A DNA stretch of 64,000 nt from assembly GCA_022225965.2 (NCBI GenBank), contig JAKJXP020000015.1, positions 372,001 to 436,000 of the forward strand, in the 5' to 3' direction. The stretch comes from Diatrype stigma (Eukaryota > Ascomycota > Sordariomycetes > Xylariales > Diatrypaceae). The notes under the pieces were generated by a model that had not been told where the DNA came from, made no database searches, and saw only the letters and a program-made list of their open reading frames with translations. The position numbers and the translations under genes were made by a program. This document shows, piece after piece, positions 32,862-44,490 of this stretch; within the stretch, counting starts at the first letter, position 1, and each line of letters starts with the position of its first letter.

Positions 32862-35039
32862 CTAAAAGATGGTACCGTCCGAGTCGATCAGAATAGGGGG
32901 TTCTTTCGTATTCGGCCGGCTGACCTCGGCAATTTCGCGGCCACCCTGTTTATTTCACCCGGTTAGTTTCTTCTCTCTTCAAAGAATAACATCGGACAAG
33001 TCGCAAATATAACTCACCTTCCAACTGCCTGCTTCTAGTAGCTGCGCCAATGTCAACTCGCCTCCGTTTAGATCCTTCTTCAGAGCTTGGTTCACGTCGG
33101 CACAGAGCTTGTCAAGGAATCCAACAGTAACGCCCCTCCATTCGACTATAACGTCGTCACTAGGCTCGAACATGGGGGCGACCTCTATACCCTTGCCGTT
33201 GGTACGGCTGCAATGGCTGTTGTAATTCTCCAGTCCGCGCTCCATCTCGGGCGGCTTAAGCGTAAGAACGCCGAGGTCGATAAACAGCCCACCGTTGCGG
33301 TACTCAGGTAAGCCCGTCAGCAGCTCAGTACCGGCGAATTGGATCTTAAGCAAGCTCTGCATTGGCTGCATCAACGAGTATGTGAGCCACTGCGTCAGCT
33401 TGTGGAAAGGGAGGATCGACTCCCATGGCGCTGTGGGGGGACCGGACGAAGGAAACGGCGAAAATGAAGGCGAGGACGGAGTTGCCACATGCTGTGGCAT
33501 GGACGAGCATGGCCACGCGTCGCCAAGCGAGATACCGTTGATGGTTGTTCGTGAGGTGGGCCAGATGGAGGCGAGACCGTTCATTAGGACGTTCCATAGT
33601 ACGGGAAGGACCACGATGGGTGTCGACGATGCTTGTGTGGTAGGATGTGCTAGGAGGTAGTCTGGTGCATATTGGTTAGTTTGTGCCAATGTCACTCACA
33701 GCGATCAATAGTATACAAAGCAGTTATTCAATGGGTAAGGAGCAACACTTACCGATCATGTTGCCAGGCCGCCCATCCTCGCCAAAGTATTCTGGCTTCT
33801 CAGCCAAAGCACGACCTAGTCTGAGCATGAGTTGAGATCTTCCATCCAGCCCGTCCACTTCGTTGCCCGGACGCGATTGCAATCCACTGGCTAATTGTTC
33901 CGCCTGCAGTTGTCCTAAACCCTCTTTATCAACCTGGAACCGGTTGTTCGGGTTTCCCGAGAAGAGTCCCTGGTACAAGTTAGTGGGACCGTTCAACCTT
34001 CTGCTAGCTTTATATCTCATCTCATAGCTCATGGCTAATAGTGTATTCGATATAAAGGGCGTTCATCACTCACGGTCTTGAACATCTCGAGACTGGCAAC
34101 GGCCAGCCCCTCAGACCTCCTGTACATCCTGCCATTTTCGGTGCTCTTATAAGTCCACGACGTGCCGGCACCTGCATCGAGTAGCACGCTGACCAGGAAC
34201 AGGTCTATCAACCGCCTGCACTTCTCGGTGTTGTCCACGTGATCGGGGAAGGTTGCTAGGAGATTCGCGATCCGGTCTCGACCGCCAACACAGAAGTGTT
34301 GGTACCTGCCATGCGGCGGTATAGAGGCGAAGGGGGCATCGTAATCTCTCTATGTACAACGACACAGGTTAGCGACTGCATGGCTTAGACTGGGATCATC
34401 CCGGGTTTGAAGGCGAGCGAGACAGAAATATTCCGCGAAGTGCTCGGGATGATGTAAGCGCGGCAACTAGAACTAGCACAGAGATCCAGTAAAAACGAGA
34501 CTACAACGGGACGATAACTGGGCCATTCACTGGCATGATCTCATATTCAAGTTCCCGGGCAAACCCCAGAGCTGGAAGGGCTCAGATCGGTTCCGTACCT
34601 TGATGATTTGGCAGACGAACGAGACGACATCGGGGAACTTGGTCAGGTCGACGTCGAAGTGGTTCAGCTTGTTCTGTAGGGCCTTGTCGGTGACGACCTT
34701 GCAACGCTCGCGCACGGCGCCCAGACTGCGCAGGTAGCCGGCCGCATCGAGGGTCGGATCGGGGGGCTTCGGGAGGTTGATCCGGACGGACAGGTGAGAG
34801 CCCGAGGTCATGCCCGTGGATGACATGGGAGACATTGGGGACATGGGCGTCGGGGGCATGCTGCTCGCGGATGCTCGGTTCCCGATGAGCCTCGAGATGC
34901 CGCCCCCCGTGTTGCTGCTGCCTCCGGCCGAGGTGGGGAGCTTCGAATTCGAGTTCTCGGAGTCCATGCTGGCAGTGTCGAAGGGCTTGCCATTGGTGTT
35001 GGTGCCGCGGACCTTCGGCTTTCGAGAGAAGAGACCCAT
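32862..35039 (-). CDS. urc4: URC4-like uracil catabolism protein (DUF1688)
   Basis: Five exons: 34599-35039, 34074-34349, 33753-33969, 33018-33661 and 32862-32945, 553 aa in frame. URC4 is required for the reductive-independent URC pathway of uracil breakdown in fungi; its reaction is not settled. Seen: AAGYLRSLGAVRERCKVVTDK, given here by its parts YLRSLGAVRER and NHFDVDLTKFPDVV; VLLDAGAGTSWTYK; GLAVASLEMFKTG; RPGNMIDYLL; LPFHKLTQWLTYSL; TGLPEYRNGGLFIDLGVL, a highly conserved block. The last exon encodes only 27 residues ending DSDGTIF. The N-terminal 60 residues are Ser/Pro/Met-rich and may be disordered. No other URC gene lies nearby. Confidence 0.88.
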
Positions 35040-35530
35040 TATGCGGACGTCGATGGGTGAGACACGGCGTCTAAAAATATGAACCCTATAACACGACGCC
35101 TAGGCAGGTTATAGCAGGGCACTCGCTGGTATGCAGCACGTCGGTATGCTGGTACTGGGTATAAGCACAAGCTTGTAGCTATTTGGTGGTGGTGATTGGG
35201 CGAACTGTTGCTTGGCTTTGGTGGTATAAGTGAGTGCGTGTGGTAGCAATGGCTGGCGGTAGGAGCAGTGGTCGCAATAGTACCTTAAGGAATACTTATC
35301 ACTTGACGTAGGTAGTATTCGGTACGCGGGTATCTCTATGTATGTATGTATTTAGGTATGATTATGTACGATGCAGATGTGCACCTGAGATAAAACCTTG
35401 GTATAAGTGATACGGTGATGCAGGCGATATAGGTGTGCAATTGGCGCTCAGGGGGTATAGCGGTATAACGTTAAGTCGATGGTTGGATATGCTGGTATGA
35501 TATCGTCTAACCGAACGTATGGTTATAGGC
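35040..35530. other. Intergenic, urc4 promoter
   Basis: GGTG/TATG-rich short repeats; no gene seen. Confidence 0.5.
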
Positions 35531-35590
35531 GTTCTGGGTTCTGGCGTTCTGGGTTCCGCGTCTTGGGTTCTGCGTTCTGGGTTCTGCGTC
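35531..35590 (+). repeat. GTTCTGG-type minisatellite
   Basis: Imperfect tandem copies of GTTCTGGGTTCTGCG and variants over about 60 bases. Confidence 0.8.
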
Positions 35591-36970
35591 TTCGCCGTTT
35601 TGGTGAACAGGCGTTGAACGTTTTGACTGGCAGAAGGTTGGAGGGGGGCCAACGGGGGCCAACGGGAGAGAACGAGGGCTGGAGGGGCGCTGTCGGTCGT
35701 TTAACTATGCGCTGTTGGACGAGGGTGTCAGGGTGTTAGATGGGATGTGGGGTATCGTGGTACAGCAAACGCTCTGCAGGGTAACTGCAAGAGGTAACGT
35801 TCAGAACCTGGACGTTCCCAGCTCGGGTGGTTCCAGTCCTTAGCTCCAGCTCTAAGTTCAGCTCTGCGCCCAAGCTCTTTAGTACCTATGTAGGTATGGT
35901 AGGTATAGTAGGTACAGCGCAGGTACAGCACTTAAGTAGCAGGTAGCTCTAATAAGCCCTGGCCTTCCTGGCTGCCCTGAGCTCCGGAATCTCCTCCAAC
36001 TGCCTACCTGAGGTATCCTCGGTATCCTTGGGCGTGTAGATGCCTATGCAGGTAGGGATCCGGCCGGGGTAAGGTAGGGAGCGAGGGGAAGGGAATTTCT
36101 TCAAATTCTCGCGGCCCCCAATGGGGAAAGTCGGCGATTGGGGTTCAGGGGGTGTGCAGCTTTTTCTTTGCTTTTTTTTTTGTCACTCTTTCAGTGAGAG
36201 CCTCGTCTTCTCTCCCCGCCAAGGCGCGACCACAGAATGTGTTCAAAGTTCAAAGTCCAACGTTCATTGAACTGGAGGCAATCGTGCGAATCGGCTACGT
36301 AACAAACGCTCCTTTTGAGACAAAGGAGTGAAACGTGTCCGTTTGGAACACGTTGCTGAGTCGTCGGAATAGGGGATTGACTTTGTAACTAAAAAAACCA
36401 GTGCTTAGGCTAAGTCGCAATCTGGAAGTCTCCAAGTTGAGTCGGATCGGCCTTCTCAGAAAGCCAGAGACATTTCTTCGGGTGATCGCGACGAGAACTC
36501 GAATGGTTGCAGGTGTTTTGCTGACGAAAGGCTAAGTGAAGTGGTCCCTCTTGAACTACCTGCTTGGATGGGTAGGTCCAAAAAAAGACCGCCGCGCTGT
36601 ATCATACGTATAAAGGCAGTGAGTGGATAGGTCTTTCGATGTAAATGGTGTTGGTGTTGGTATTGGTGTTGGTGCAATTGCGATTTGATACAACGTGCGC
36701 AACACAATGAAGAGAAAAGGGGGGAAGAGGGAAAAGAGAAGGAGGCTTAAGCCAGTAGATACGTGTAGTGTGGTGTGGTGTAGTTTTACGTGGGCAGGCT
36801 GTTCCAATCCGAAATCAGATATCTTGACGAGCTTTTTTCCTTTCTGGTTCAAAGGAATCGAGGTAGTTAGGTATGGGTTAGTATCTCTGCAGGTTTTAGA
36901 GATAATTAGGATACCCCCCTGTCTATCTAAGCCTTTCTTACTGTTCGTCTGTGTGGCCGGCTATCTGTTC
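35591..36970. other. Intergenic, gene desert part 1
   Basis: No gene recognised on either strand. Holds a TAGGTA cluster (35884-35940) and GTTGGT triplets (36647-36673). Confidence 0.5.
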
Positions 36971-37002
36971 TGTCTATCTGTCTGTCTGTCTGCCTGTCTG
37001 TC
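36971..37002 (+). repeat. TCTG tetranucleotide repeat
   Basis: About eight TCTG units with two single-base changes. Confidence 0.85.
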
Positions 37003-37590
37003 GCTATATCCAACCTTGGCCTCATATGCCCAACGCGAAGGGAAGGGAGGGGCGAGAAGCGACGATGAAACAAAAACGTACGAACGATACGCAAGACGAA
37101 TTCAACCAGATGCGACTCGGCCCTGAATGGCTCGCCAAAGGTTTGTTCTTTGGCCCTCCCAAAAGAAGCTTGTTTAGGGACATGTAATATGCTACATGTA
37201 ACTAACTAACTAACTACAAGGGCCCAGGCAACCCAATATCGTTCAATATGAATGGATATGGATCGCCAGAGCGGATACCAATTGGGTAGACGTACCAGTC
37301 CGCGGCCCTGGCGGCCCCTGAAGTGAGAAGATCGCCAGGCACCGGACGAAGGGCTGGATCTTGACCCTGTTCCGCTTTCCGTTCCCCTGGATCCTTGCAT
37401 TTACTGGGGTTGATATGCAAACTAGTCATAAACCCATGTGTAAAAAAAAAGTGATGATTCCGTCTTTTCGCTTACAAGTTCGGTATATACCTACATAGGT
37501 AGGTAGGTGAACAAACAGCGAATTTACCCCAGCGATAGCTACCTTCCAGTCGGTAGGTAGGGTGGTGGTGATGATGGTCGTGTAGGGTGA
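37003..37590. other. Intergenic, gene desert part 2
   Basis: No gene seen; includes CTAA repeats near 37200 and TAGG repeats near 37495-37510. Confidence 0.5.
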
Positions 37591-37625
37591 GACAAGACAA
37601 GACAAGACAAGACAAGACAAGACAA
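37591..37625 (+). repeat. GACAA pentanucleotide repeat, seven perfect copies
   Basis: Seven uninterrupted GACAA units; complement TTGTC. Noncoding context. Confidence 0.92.
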
Positions 37626-39607
37626 GGGAGTATGCGCGAACCGTTGATAGGTTTGGCGTCACCAGTGATTGGAAGATGAGCACGATAGCAGGTCCCTTTA
37701 TCAGCTTACAGGACGCTGGATGCTCTCTAGCCCTTCCCTTTCCCTACCTTGATTCGATTCGTCTGATAGCTTCAGAGGGAAGTGAAAGGCAAACGTAAGA
37801 CGAAGCGCTCATAGCACGATCCCACCATCCCTAGGGCCATCGGCGATTGCAATGTCCTCCTGTGGTTGTATGGCGGTCTTCTGCCTTGGCGCATAGAGGG
37901 AGCGTTTGCTTATGAAGTATGTGATGAGGTGATGACGTGAGAGCAGATCAACGTATATTCGCATTTTGGGTGGCCCAATTGTGAGTCGGGCCGCACGACT
38001 TGGTTTACAACTTACATCTTACACATTTAGGCATCTATGTTTTTATAAAGACGTAGGTAGGGTTTTAGGCGCGTGGCGGGAACCAACAACTCGTGGAGGA
38101 GGCTATATTACATAGAGTTCATCCAGCTGGAACTCATTGGTCTGAAGCTACCTACTATCATACTATGTACTACTATCATACTACTATGACAAGGTCCCGT
38201 TTCTATACCCTCGGCCCGACACTATCTATCTTAAGTGCTGAGCGCCGGCTGCTCGGGTCTGTCCTAAGTTGTTTGACTCTCTACATACCAAGAACTTAGT
38301 ACTGAACTAGTCCACCGCGGAAGATGGATACCGTGTGAAACATATGGGTTCGGAGTATAATTAAACGGTTTAAACGAGACGGGAGCGAAATATCCAACTA
38401 ACTACAAGTATGCCTGTCCGGCTCATCTCATTAATACTTCGTAATACTTTCATCAAATTAGCAAGATTAGGATTTCACATTCCCCTAGCATGGTTATGGC
38501 CAAAATCAAGTTACCGTGCGTTGCGTGATCGTATCCAGAGAAACTTACGAAGTTAGCCAGGCCTGATATTAAACGATGTCCACAACTGCCCACACTGCCC
38601 ACAACTGCCCAGCCCACACAGGCTGGACCTGGATCGAGATATCTGGTGGGTAGGAAAATCTAGTACTATAGTACGGCAATGCGTGGTGTTGTGCATATAA
38701 GCGAGGCAATCAGCTAGACAGACTACGAAACAGCTCAAAAGTACTAACGATGCGATATCAAAGGATGATGCTTGAGCACTAGACAGCTCAGGATACGTTT
38801 CATCGCGAGATAAAGTGATGCCGGTTTACATTTATCTGATCTACTACATAGTATGTATAACGGAAGCCTTCGGTGAGATCCCAGCCCCCGAGGAGTTACA
38901 AAATCATATTCATCATACAGTATACTCAATATAGGTACTAGTCAGTCAATAGCCAAAGAACCCAGATTAGGTGGACGGTTGAGTAGACTGTAGTAGGCCA
39001 CCGAAACTACATGCCTGCCTGCCTCCCTCCCTGCCTATGTATTAAGGCTGCTGAATGTCGGTCCTAGCCTTTTCATGAGCCTCATTTCTGCGAGAGCCCA
39101 CACAACCCAAATCTTGGGTAAATTGATTGATAACGATGAACTGGCGCTGGGCGCACCGGAGGCCTTGTGCACACCCTGTGCTGGTTGGCCGGATCGGACT
39201 GAACTGCCGGATCGTACATACAGAAAAATCTGGGAAGGCCCCAAAAGCAACCCATTTCGAGCAAGCACCACGTGCAGGGGGATAAATGATTTTGGGTAAC
39301 TATCACAAACACGTTCCACGGCGGGTTTGGCCAAGCCCACGATCCACAAAGTGGGCAGCCGGGATGCGTTCCCAATGGACCGTTCTCTATGTGACTAGTT
39401 GCTAGTTACCTGACTTCGGAGACTTCATTGTTAGGGTTGTTCTAGCTTGGCGAACGGCGCCTTTGACTTATCTGTTATGTGCCTTCGTATATCTAAAGAG
39501 ACCGAAGGCAGCTCAAGAGAGGGATGCCGCCTCTGGTAATAACGATCTAGCTAGGTCTTCCGTAACATGCTGTAGCTCAAGTGGGCTGTGGGGGATGACT
39601 ACTAACC
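37626..39607. other. Intergenic, gene desert part 3
   Basis: No gene recognised. A CCTGCCTCCC-type stretch lies at 39010-39032. Short frames around 39035-39375 overlap in four frames and look random. Confidence 0.5.
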
Positions 39608-39852
39608 TACATAGATAGATCAATCAGTACCAGATCAATCCCAATGGTGCGACCTTCGTAGCGTAGCTCTAGAAGAAGCTCTAGATCGGCGAACCACTTA
39701 GCTCCGGCTATTTGTTTCCCCTGTATATAAATGAATACCTTATCTGACACATCCTCCCGGTGCTATATCATCGCTAAGTAGAAAAGCTTTCGCTCAGCCT
39801 CAGATGCTAACGTAGCTGAGGTGGTTCTAGAAGGAGGCGGTCGGATCCGAAC
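39608..39852 (-). pseudogene. Possible decayed coding fragment, family unknown
   Basis: One minus-strand frame reads about 80 codons with a single stop and has protein-like content, e.g. EAERKLFYLAMI, then EDVSDKVFIYIQGK, GAKWFADLELLLELRYEGR and TIGIDLVLIDL. I do not recognise the family. There is no clear start or splice signal. It could be an exon of an undetected gene, but the surroundings show none. Confidence 0.28.
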
Positions 39853-40561
39853 GGAGCCCGAAGCAAGTCAAAATGTTGACGGGCTGACGGGATAAACCCA
39901 TCGTATGAGACTATCTAACCGAGACTCCTGGTAGCGAAACGATAGGCACATGCTTTACCGAGGCCTTAGCGGGCTTCTTGCTTGCTTGTTAGAGGTGGTG
40001 TGAGAGCTTCGCTCGTGCATCTGTCAGGGCTAATTGATCGATTACCGTCACTTTGTTGGATGACTCGGTAGACCTGATTGTTCAGACCTAAAATCATGAC
40101 CACCACCAGCATACCCCCTATGTGCTGTATTCAGGGTCCAGTCATGCTTCAAGGGTGGCCAAGTATATACACAAGAATATGCCTCCTGGTTGATCCTGCT
40201 TGGAGATGATCTTCATGAAAAGGGGGTATGGTATGTGCACATTCGTATCGAAATGCTAGTTATATAGTTCCACCACCTATCAATACAGCTTCGTTTTTAC
40301 GGCCGTCTATCCATCCACCCATCCGCCTGTCGCCTTCCTGCCGTAAAGATCTACTGTACAGTTACAGCCTCCGCCCCTTTTTTCAAGCCAGATCATACAT
40401 ACCACCTTGTGCCACGCCATGCTGTGCCGCCATGCCATGCCACGCCATGGCATGCCAAGTCGAATCCGCGACCATCCTATCCCAACCAATACCAATGGCT
40501 TTTTTGGTTGCGCCTAGCCAGGTGCAGGTAGTCAACCAATCAAGGAACCTACTCAGTTAAA
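39853..40561. other. Intergenic, 3' side of oxa1
   Basis: No gene seen. CCATGC-type short repeats at 40415-40455. Confidence 0.5.
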
Positions 40562-42287
40562 TCATGAACGTCGTCGCTTTGGCGCTGTGTTTCTTAGCAA
40601 CCGCTTCTCCTTCTCCTCGGCGGCCCGGCGCTTCTCGTACTCCTGGGCCTTTTCCCACTCCAGCTCCTCCTCCGTCCTGCCGAAGGACTCCTTCACGCCC
40701 TTCGTAAAGTTTCTGGCGACGCCAACCTTGGGGCTGGGGGCAGGGCGTGCGCTGGGCGGCTGGTACGAGCTCCCCGCTTGGATTACCGAGGCGGCGTCCA
40801 GTCCTCCTTTAACGGGGAGAGGCGGCAGTTCGGCCCACCGCCGGAAGGCCGGGTTGAAGGTGATGACATTCTGCACGATGGTTGTGCCGGTCAGGCAGAC
40901 GAAGAACCACTGCAGGCCAGAGGGGATCCAGGCCGTGGTTAGGAAGATCATGGGTGGCATTATGTACATGATCATTTTCATCATCGCCTGCTGCTGAGGG
41001 GACTGGGTTATGTTGGCTTTTTTGCTTTGCTATATATGATGAACATTTGTGTCAGGCATGCTCGTTTATCCAAGGACTGAGTAAACAAACAGGGGGGGAA
41101 TCGTTACCTGGAACATATATGTGCCGAGAGCCACGTTCAGTATAGGCAGGACGTAATAGGGATCGTGGACAGTCAAGTCGGTGAACCAGGCCGTGCCGCC
41201 GGTTTCCAGGCTAGGTACCGGGATGGCGGCCATGCCGCGCATGAGACGAAACATGCCGTAGGTGAAGGGTACGGTGAGGAAGGGCGCGGGGATCCACCAC
41301 CACTTGGCGCCAGACCTAGAAGTGATAGCCTTCATCTTGTGGCGGGCCGTCAGGAGATTGCTCTGGTCCTTGGCGCGATTGGCCGCCTTGAACTCCTCGA
41401 AAGCCTCCTTATACTCGGGGTTTGCATGGGCAAGCTGCAGGCGGGCCGAGGCCTGCGTGGCGCGCGTCGTGGGTATGAACATGATGACACGCCAGATGCT
41501 GGCAACAGCGAGCAAGGTGCCCCACCAGGGCAGGCCGGTGTAGATGTAGATGTGCTCGAGAAGCCATTCGGACGAGGCGGTCGGACCCCAACCGTAGTCC
41601 AAGCCGAGATTCTTGAGATAGCCTATCTGCTCGGTCATGTCCAGAACGGAGGTGAAGTCGAGGCCACCGAGGGGGTCTGCCTCTGCTGCTGCAAGCGTGG
41701 AGACGGGCTCGTCGACGACGGGGGTAGTCGAGGCGATCTCGGGGGAAGCGGTTGAAGCTGTCGGAGAGACATCCGACCCCAGCCCCTTGGGCGTGGGAAA
41801 TGCGGTTTCTGTTGCTGCAGGTTCTGTTGCCGCAGGTTCTGTTGCCGCAGGTTCTACCAGTGTTTCGCTCGTAGGTTTCTTCGAACCGAAAGGCCATAGA
41901 GAACTCCATGACAGATTCCGGGAAGCTCCAGCACGATTAGCAAAGACGATAGAAGCGCCCCCACCAGCTCCAACACCGGCCCTCAGCGAGGCGAGAGATG
42001 GCCCATGAGCGCTAATTGGACTCAATTTTGACGGCGACGTCGGTGCTCCCCGTAGTAATGGCGCATTTCGACTCTGACTAGACAGTTGAGAGAATTGTCG
42101 GGGTGCGATATGTGATGACCGGAGAAGCTACAGCAGGGGAGATTAGCATTGGCCGACGTCATCTTGCTAGCTGTAACTCCCAAGACAAAGCCGCTGTCTT
42201 CATCGTGGAATAGTTAGTTACCTTGGTACTGTGTCGCAGCGCAGAGGCTGGACGTATCCGACTGGTCAATCCCCTACTGGGCAACAT
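40562..42287 (-). CDS. oxa1: Mitochondrial inner-membrane insertase OXA1 (YidC/Alb3 family)
   Basis: Three exons: 42222-42287, 41108-42127 and 40562-40993, giving 505 aa in frame. OXA1 inserts mitochondrially made and some imported proteins into the inner membrane. The spliced N-terminus MLPSRGLTSRIRPASALRHS is a basic, Ser-rich presequence. The core has a first membrane segment at LPWWGTLLAVASIWRVIMF, RATQASARLQLAHANPEY, a second segment WWWIPAPFLTVPFTYGMFRL, and MPPMIFLTTAWIPSGLQWFF. The C-terminal matrix tail is basic and charged (EEELEWEKAQEYEKRRAAEE), the ribosome-binding feature of OXA1. The exon-2 lead holds three perfect 15-base repeats encoding EPAAT. The exact acceptor for exon 3 could be any of several CAGs. 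Confidence 0.92.
41811..41855 (-). repeat. Three tandem 15-base units inside oxa1
   Basis: Copies of GTTGCYGCAGGTTCT on the plus strand (first differs by one base). They encode Glu-Pro-Ala-Ala-Thr repeats in the non-conserved matrix-entry region. Confidence 0.9.
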
Positions 42288-43180
42288 GACTCTGGTGGGT
42301 TTAGTCGAAATCGAGACGAGACACGATCCCTTCGGCAGGAGTCTCCTGTTTGTCTCTTTTCGAAGGCTCAAGGGATGTCGCGCACCGAAGTTAGGTGTAG
42401 GTGGTGTTGAATCGGATCCGTTGAATCTTTTTTTGATGCGGGTCCCGGTCTCAGGGCTGCAGGGCTGCAACCTCCACTGCAGCCTGCAGGTGCCCAGCAG
42501 TCCAGGTGTTGGAGCTGCAGTGGGCGGGCAGCGCCCGAGCCCTGGAGGTCGTTATCATCGGATGCTTATCGGTCCGCTACCGTTGTTCACCTCCACTGCG
42601 CTGCCCGTCAGGCCGATGCCCGGGAGGGTTTAATCCAATGGGGTCAAAGCATGTCGAAGTCGGCGCTATTCATACCTCTCAGGATCATATCTACCGTCTA
42701 CGTGTATGTAGCAAGATTTTGAGACAAACATGATCATCGACATGTCAAATATCGACCTGCCAAGTCTCTTCCGGGAGACTCTGGTGCTTATGTTGAATGA
42801 ACCCATTGCACTTGTTTATGTTCCTGTCCACGAAGGCTTCGTATTCAACTGCATATTCAGAACAAGTCTTGCAGTGCTTCGTACGTGCAAACGTAAAGCT
42901 CGGCTCCTCGTGAAAGGGGGAGGGAGTCCCTTGGGCTGTATATACACAGAAACTACCCCCTGTCCAATATCTATCCGAGTCTTCAATTCCTTATCAAATG
43001 TCCGGGCTCGCAAATATAGGGGCGCCTATGAGAAGCGTAGCGTAGCGTATCTTGTCTTCTGGCAACGAAGTGACCATATTCGTGAACTGTGAGATCCACG
43101 GGTCTTGCGTCTATCAAATTGTGACTTTATGATGCATATGCTGCTTACTACCTGCAACACTGTCGCTGGCAATCATATAG
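42288..43180. other. Intergenic between mim1 and oxa1
   Basis: Holds the oxa1 promoter and mim1 3' end. A 120-codon plus-strand frame (42730-43092) has no family and no codon pattern I trust. Nothing else seen. Confidence 0.5.
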
Positions 43181-43629
43181 TCACTCAAGACTCGTGAGAT
43201 CATCGAGGCTCGCTCGCGCCCTGGGTTTTTCCCGGATCTCGATCCCGGGACCAATAGGGTGCGCTCTCCGCCTCGTCAACGGGAAAACCTTGGTTTTGGA
43301 AAGGCAATGTTAGAACTTCCTGCACAGAATATACCGTACATATGCACCGGCTTGCTGCAACTCACCCTTGTACCTCCCCATCCTAACCTAAACGCCGCCT
43401 CATGGGCAAATAGCTCGCCAAATCCTAGCATCATGCCGTTGATGAAAGGCAATACCAAGTTGATGGCGGTGCCCCGGATCAGCGACCACATCGTAGGTGG
43501 CTTGTAGAGGACGACGGGCGACGATGACGACGGTGACGACGTCAGGACATCCTCGCCGTACTGTTCACTGTCGGAGCGCATCGTGACACCAGAGTCTGCT
43601 AACGGGTGTGTAGGCTCGTGGGAAGACAT
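43181..43629 (-). CDS. mim1: Mitochondrial import protein MIM1
   Basis: Two exons, 43366-43629 and 43181-43288, giving 123 aa. MIM1 forms the MIM complex of the outer mitochondrial membrane and inserts single- and multi-span helical proteins, including TOM receptors. The single membrane segment is INLVLPFINGMMLGFGELF with the conserved glycines, then AHEAAFRLGWGGTR. The intron begins GTGAGT right after GGTR and ends CCAAG; splicing restores VFPLTRRRAHPIGPG and a charged tail ending LDDLTSLE. Reading through the intron gives a false tail. The N-terminal 45 residues are Ser-rich and poorly conserved, as in relatives. It is directly upstream of oxa1 on the same strand and diverges from the UBX gene. 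Confidence 0.88.
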
Positions 43630-44490
43630 CGCGGCCGAGGCGAAGGTTGGAGGTTGGAGGAGTGGAGGATATCGTCGGTGGGATCCGGGATCGTTGTCGC
43701 AGATTAGAAGCGCCTGTAGAAATACTCTTGATCGAGCAGAGACGATGGAGAGGGTGTTAAGGAGCGCTAGTCAAGCATCGCCTGAACAACAAGAAATACT
43801 ACTACAGATGGTTGTGGAGAATGACGATGCTGCAGGTGCTCAGCTTCGAGTTACAAGAAAAGAGGTGCATAGCGTTGGTCCATACAATTACAGCTTAAAC
43901 ATCTATCCATGGATCCATGGATGGATCCATGTAGGTATGCTGTTTAGTACAGTATATGCACATCTTGCATATGCGCGTATTTATCAACGAGATCTCTACC
44001 GAAGAAGTACACCATATCCATGTATGTAGCTTTATCAGATTAAGCAGCATAATGCGGGGTTGTTGAATGGCCTTGTGCCCCGCCACGATTGATTAGTGAG
44101 TTACCTACAGCAACTAAGTGCCGGATTAGGGAATAAGAATAGGCCAGAAGGGTGGGGACTTTGGGGAGCTTGACGTCGCTAAAGCTGCCTGCTGTCCCTG
44201 CTGTTCCTGCCGTGCCTGTTTGTCATGTCCAGTTGCATGTCAATCCAAGCATCGCCGTCAACCATTCACCATCAATCATCATCAACCGTCTGTGAAGGAA
44301 GCATTCCTCCTTTCTTATCAATTCTTACATTCTTCTGCCTCACACAGCCGGCAGTCCCTTGATCGTCGTACTATCCCATCTTTCTCTTGAATACCTCTAT
44401 CAATCCCCCCATCAACCCCTCCAAGCCCTCCCCTCCCGTTCTATTGTCCTACCTTAGGCACACGGAGGCATTCTCACTCCACATACCACC
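43630..44490. other. Intergenic, divergent promoters of mim1 and the UBX gene
   Basis: Includes an ATCCATGG palindromic cluster (43904-43932). A 148-codon frame starting at 43583 overlaps the mim1 start antisense and is not supported. The C/T-rich leader of the UBX gene begins near 44280. Confidence 0.5.

Noticed and set aside
36695..37187. 143-codon plus-strand frame with hydrophobic Leu/Cys/Val run
   Set aside because: Its hydrophobic part is the translated TCTG repeat, a common false membrane segment.
37591..37625. GACAA repeat considered as a CRISPR-like or regulatory array
   Set aside because: Units are 5 bases with no spacers; an ordinary microsatellite in a eukaryote.
42730..43092. 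120-codon plus-strand frame between mim1 and oxa1
   Set aside because: No recognisable family, random-looking composition and no start context.
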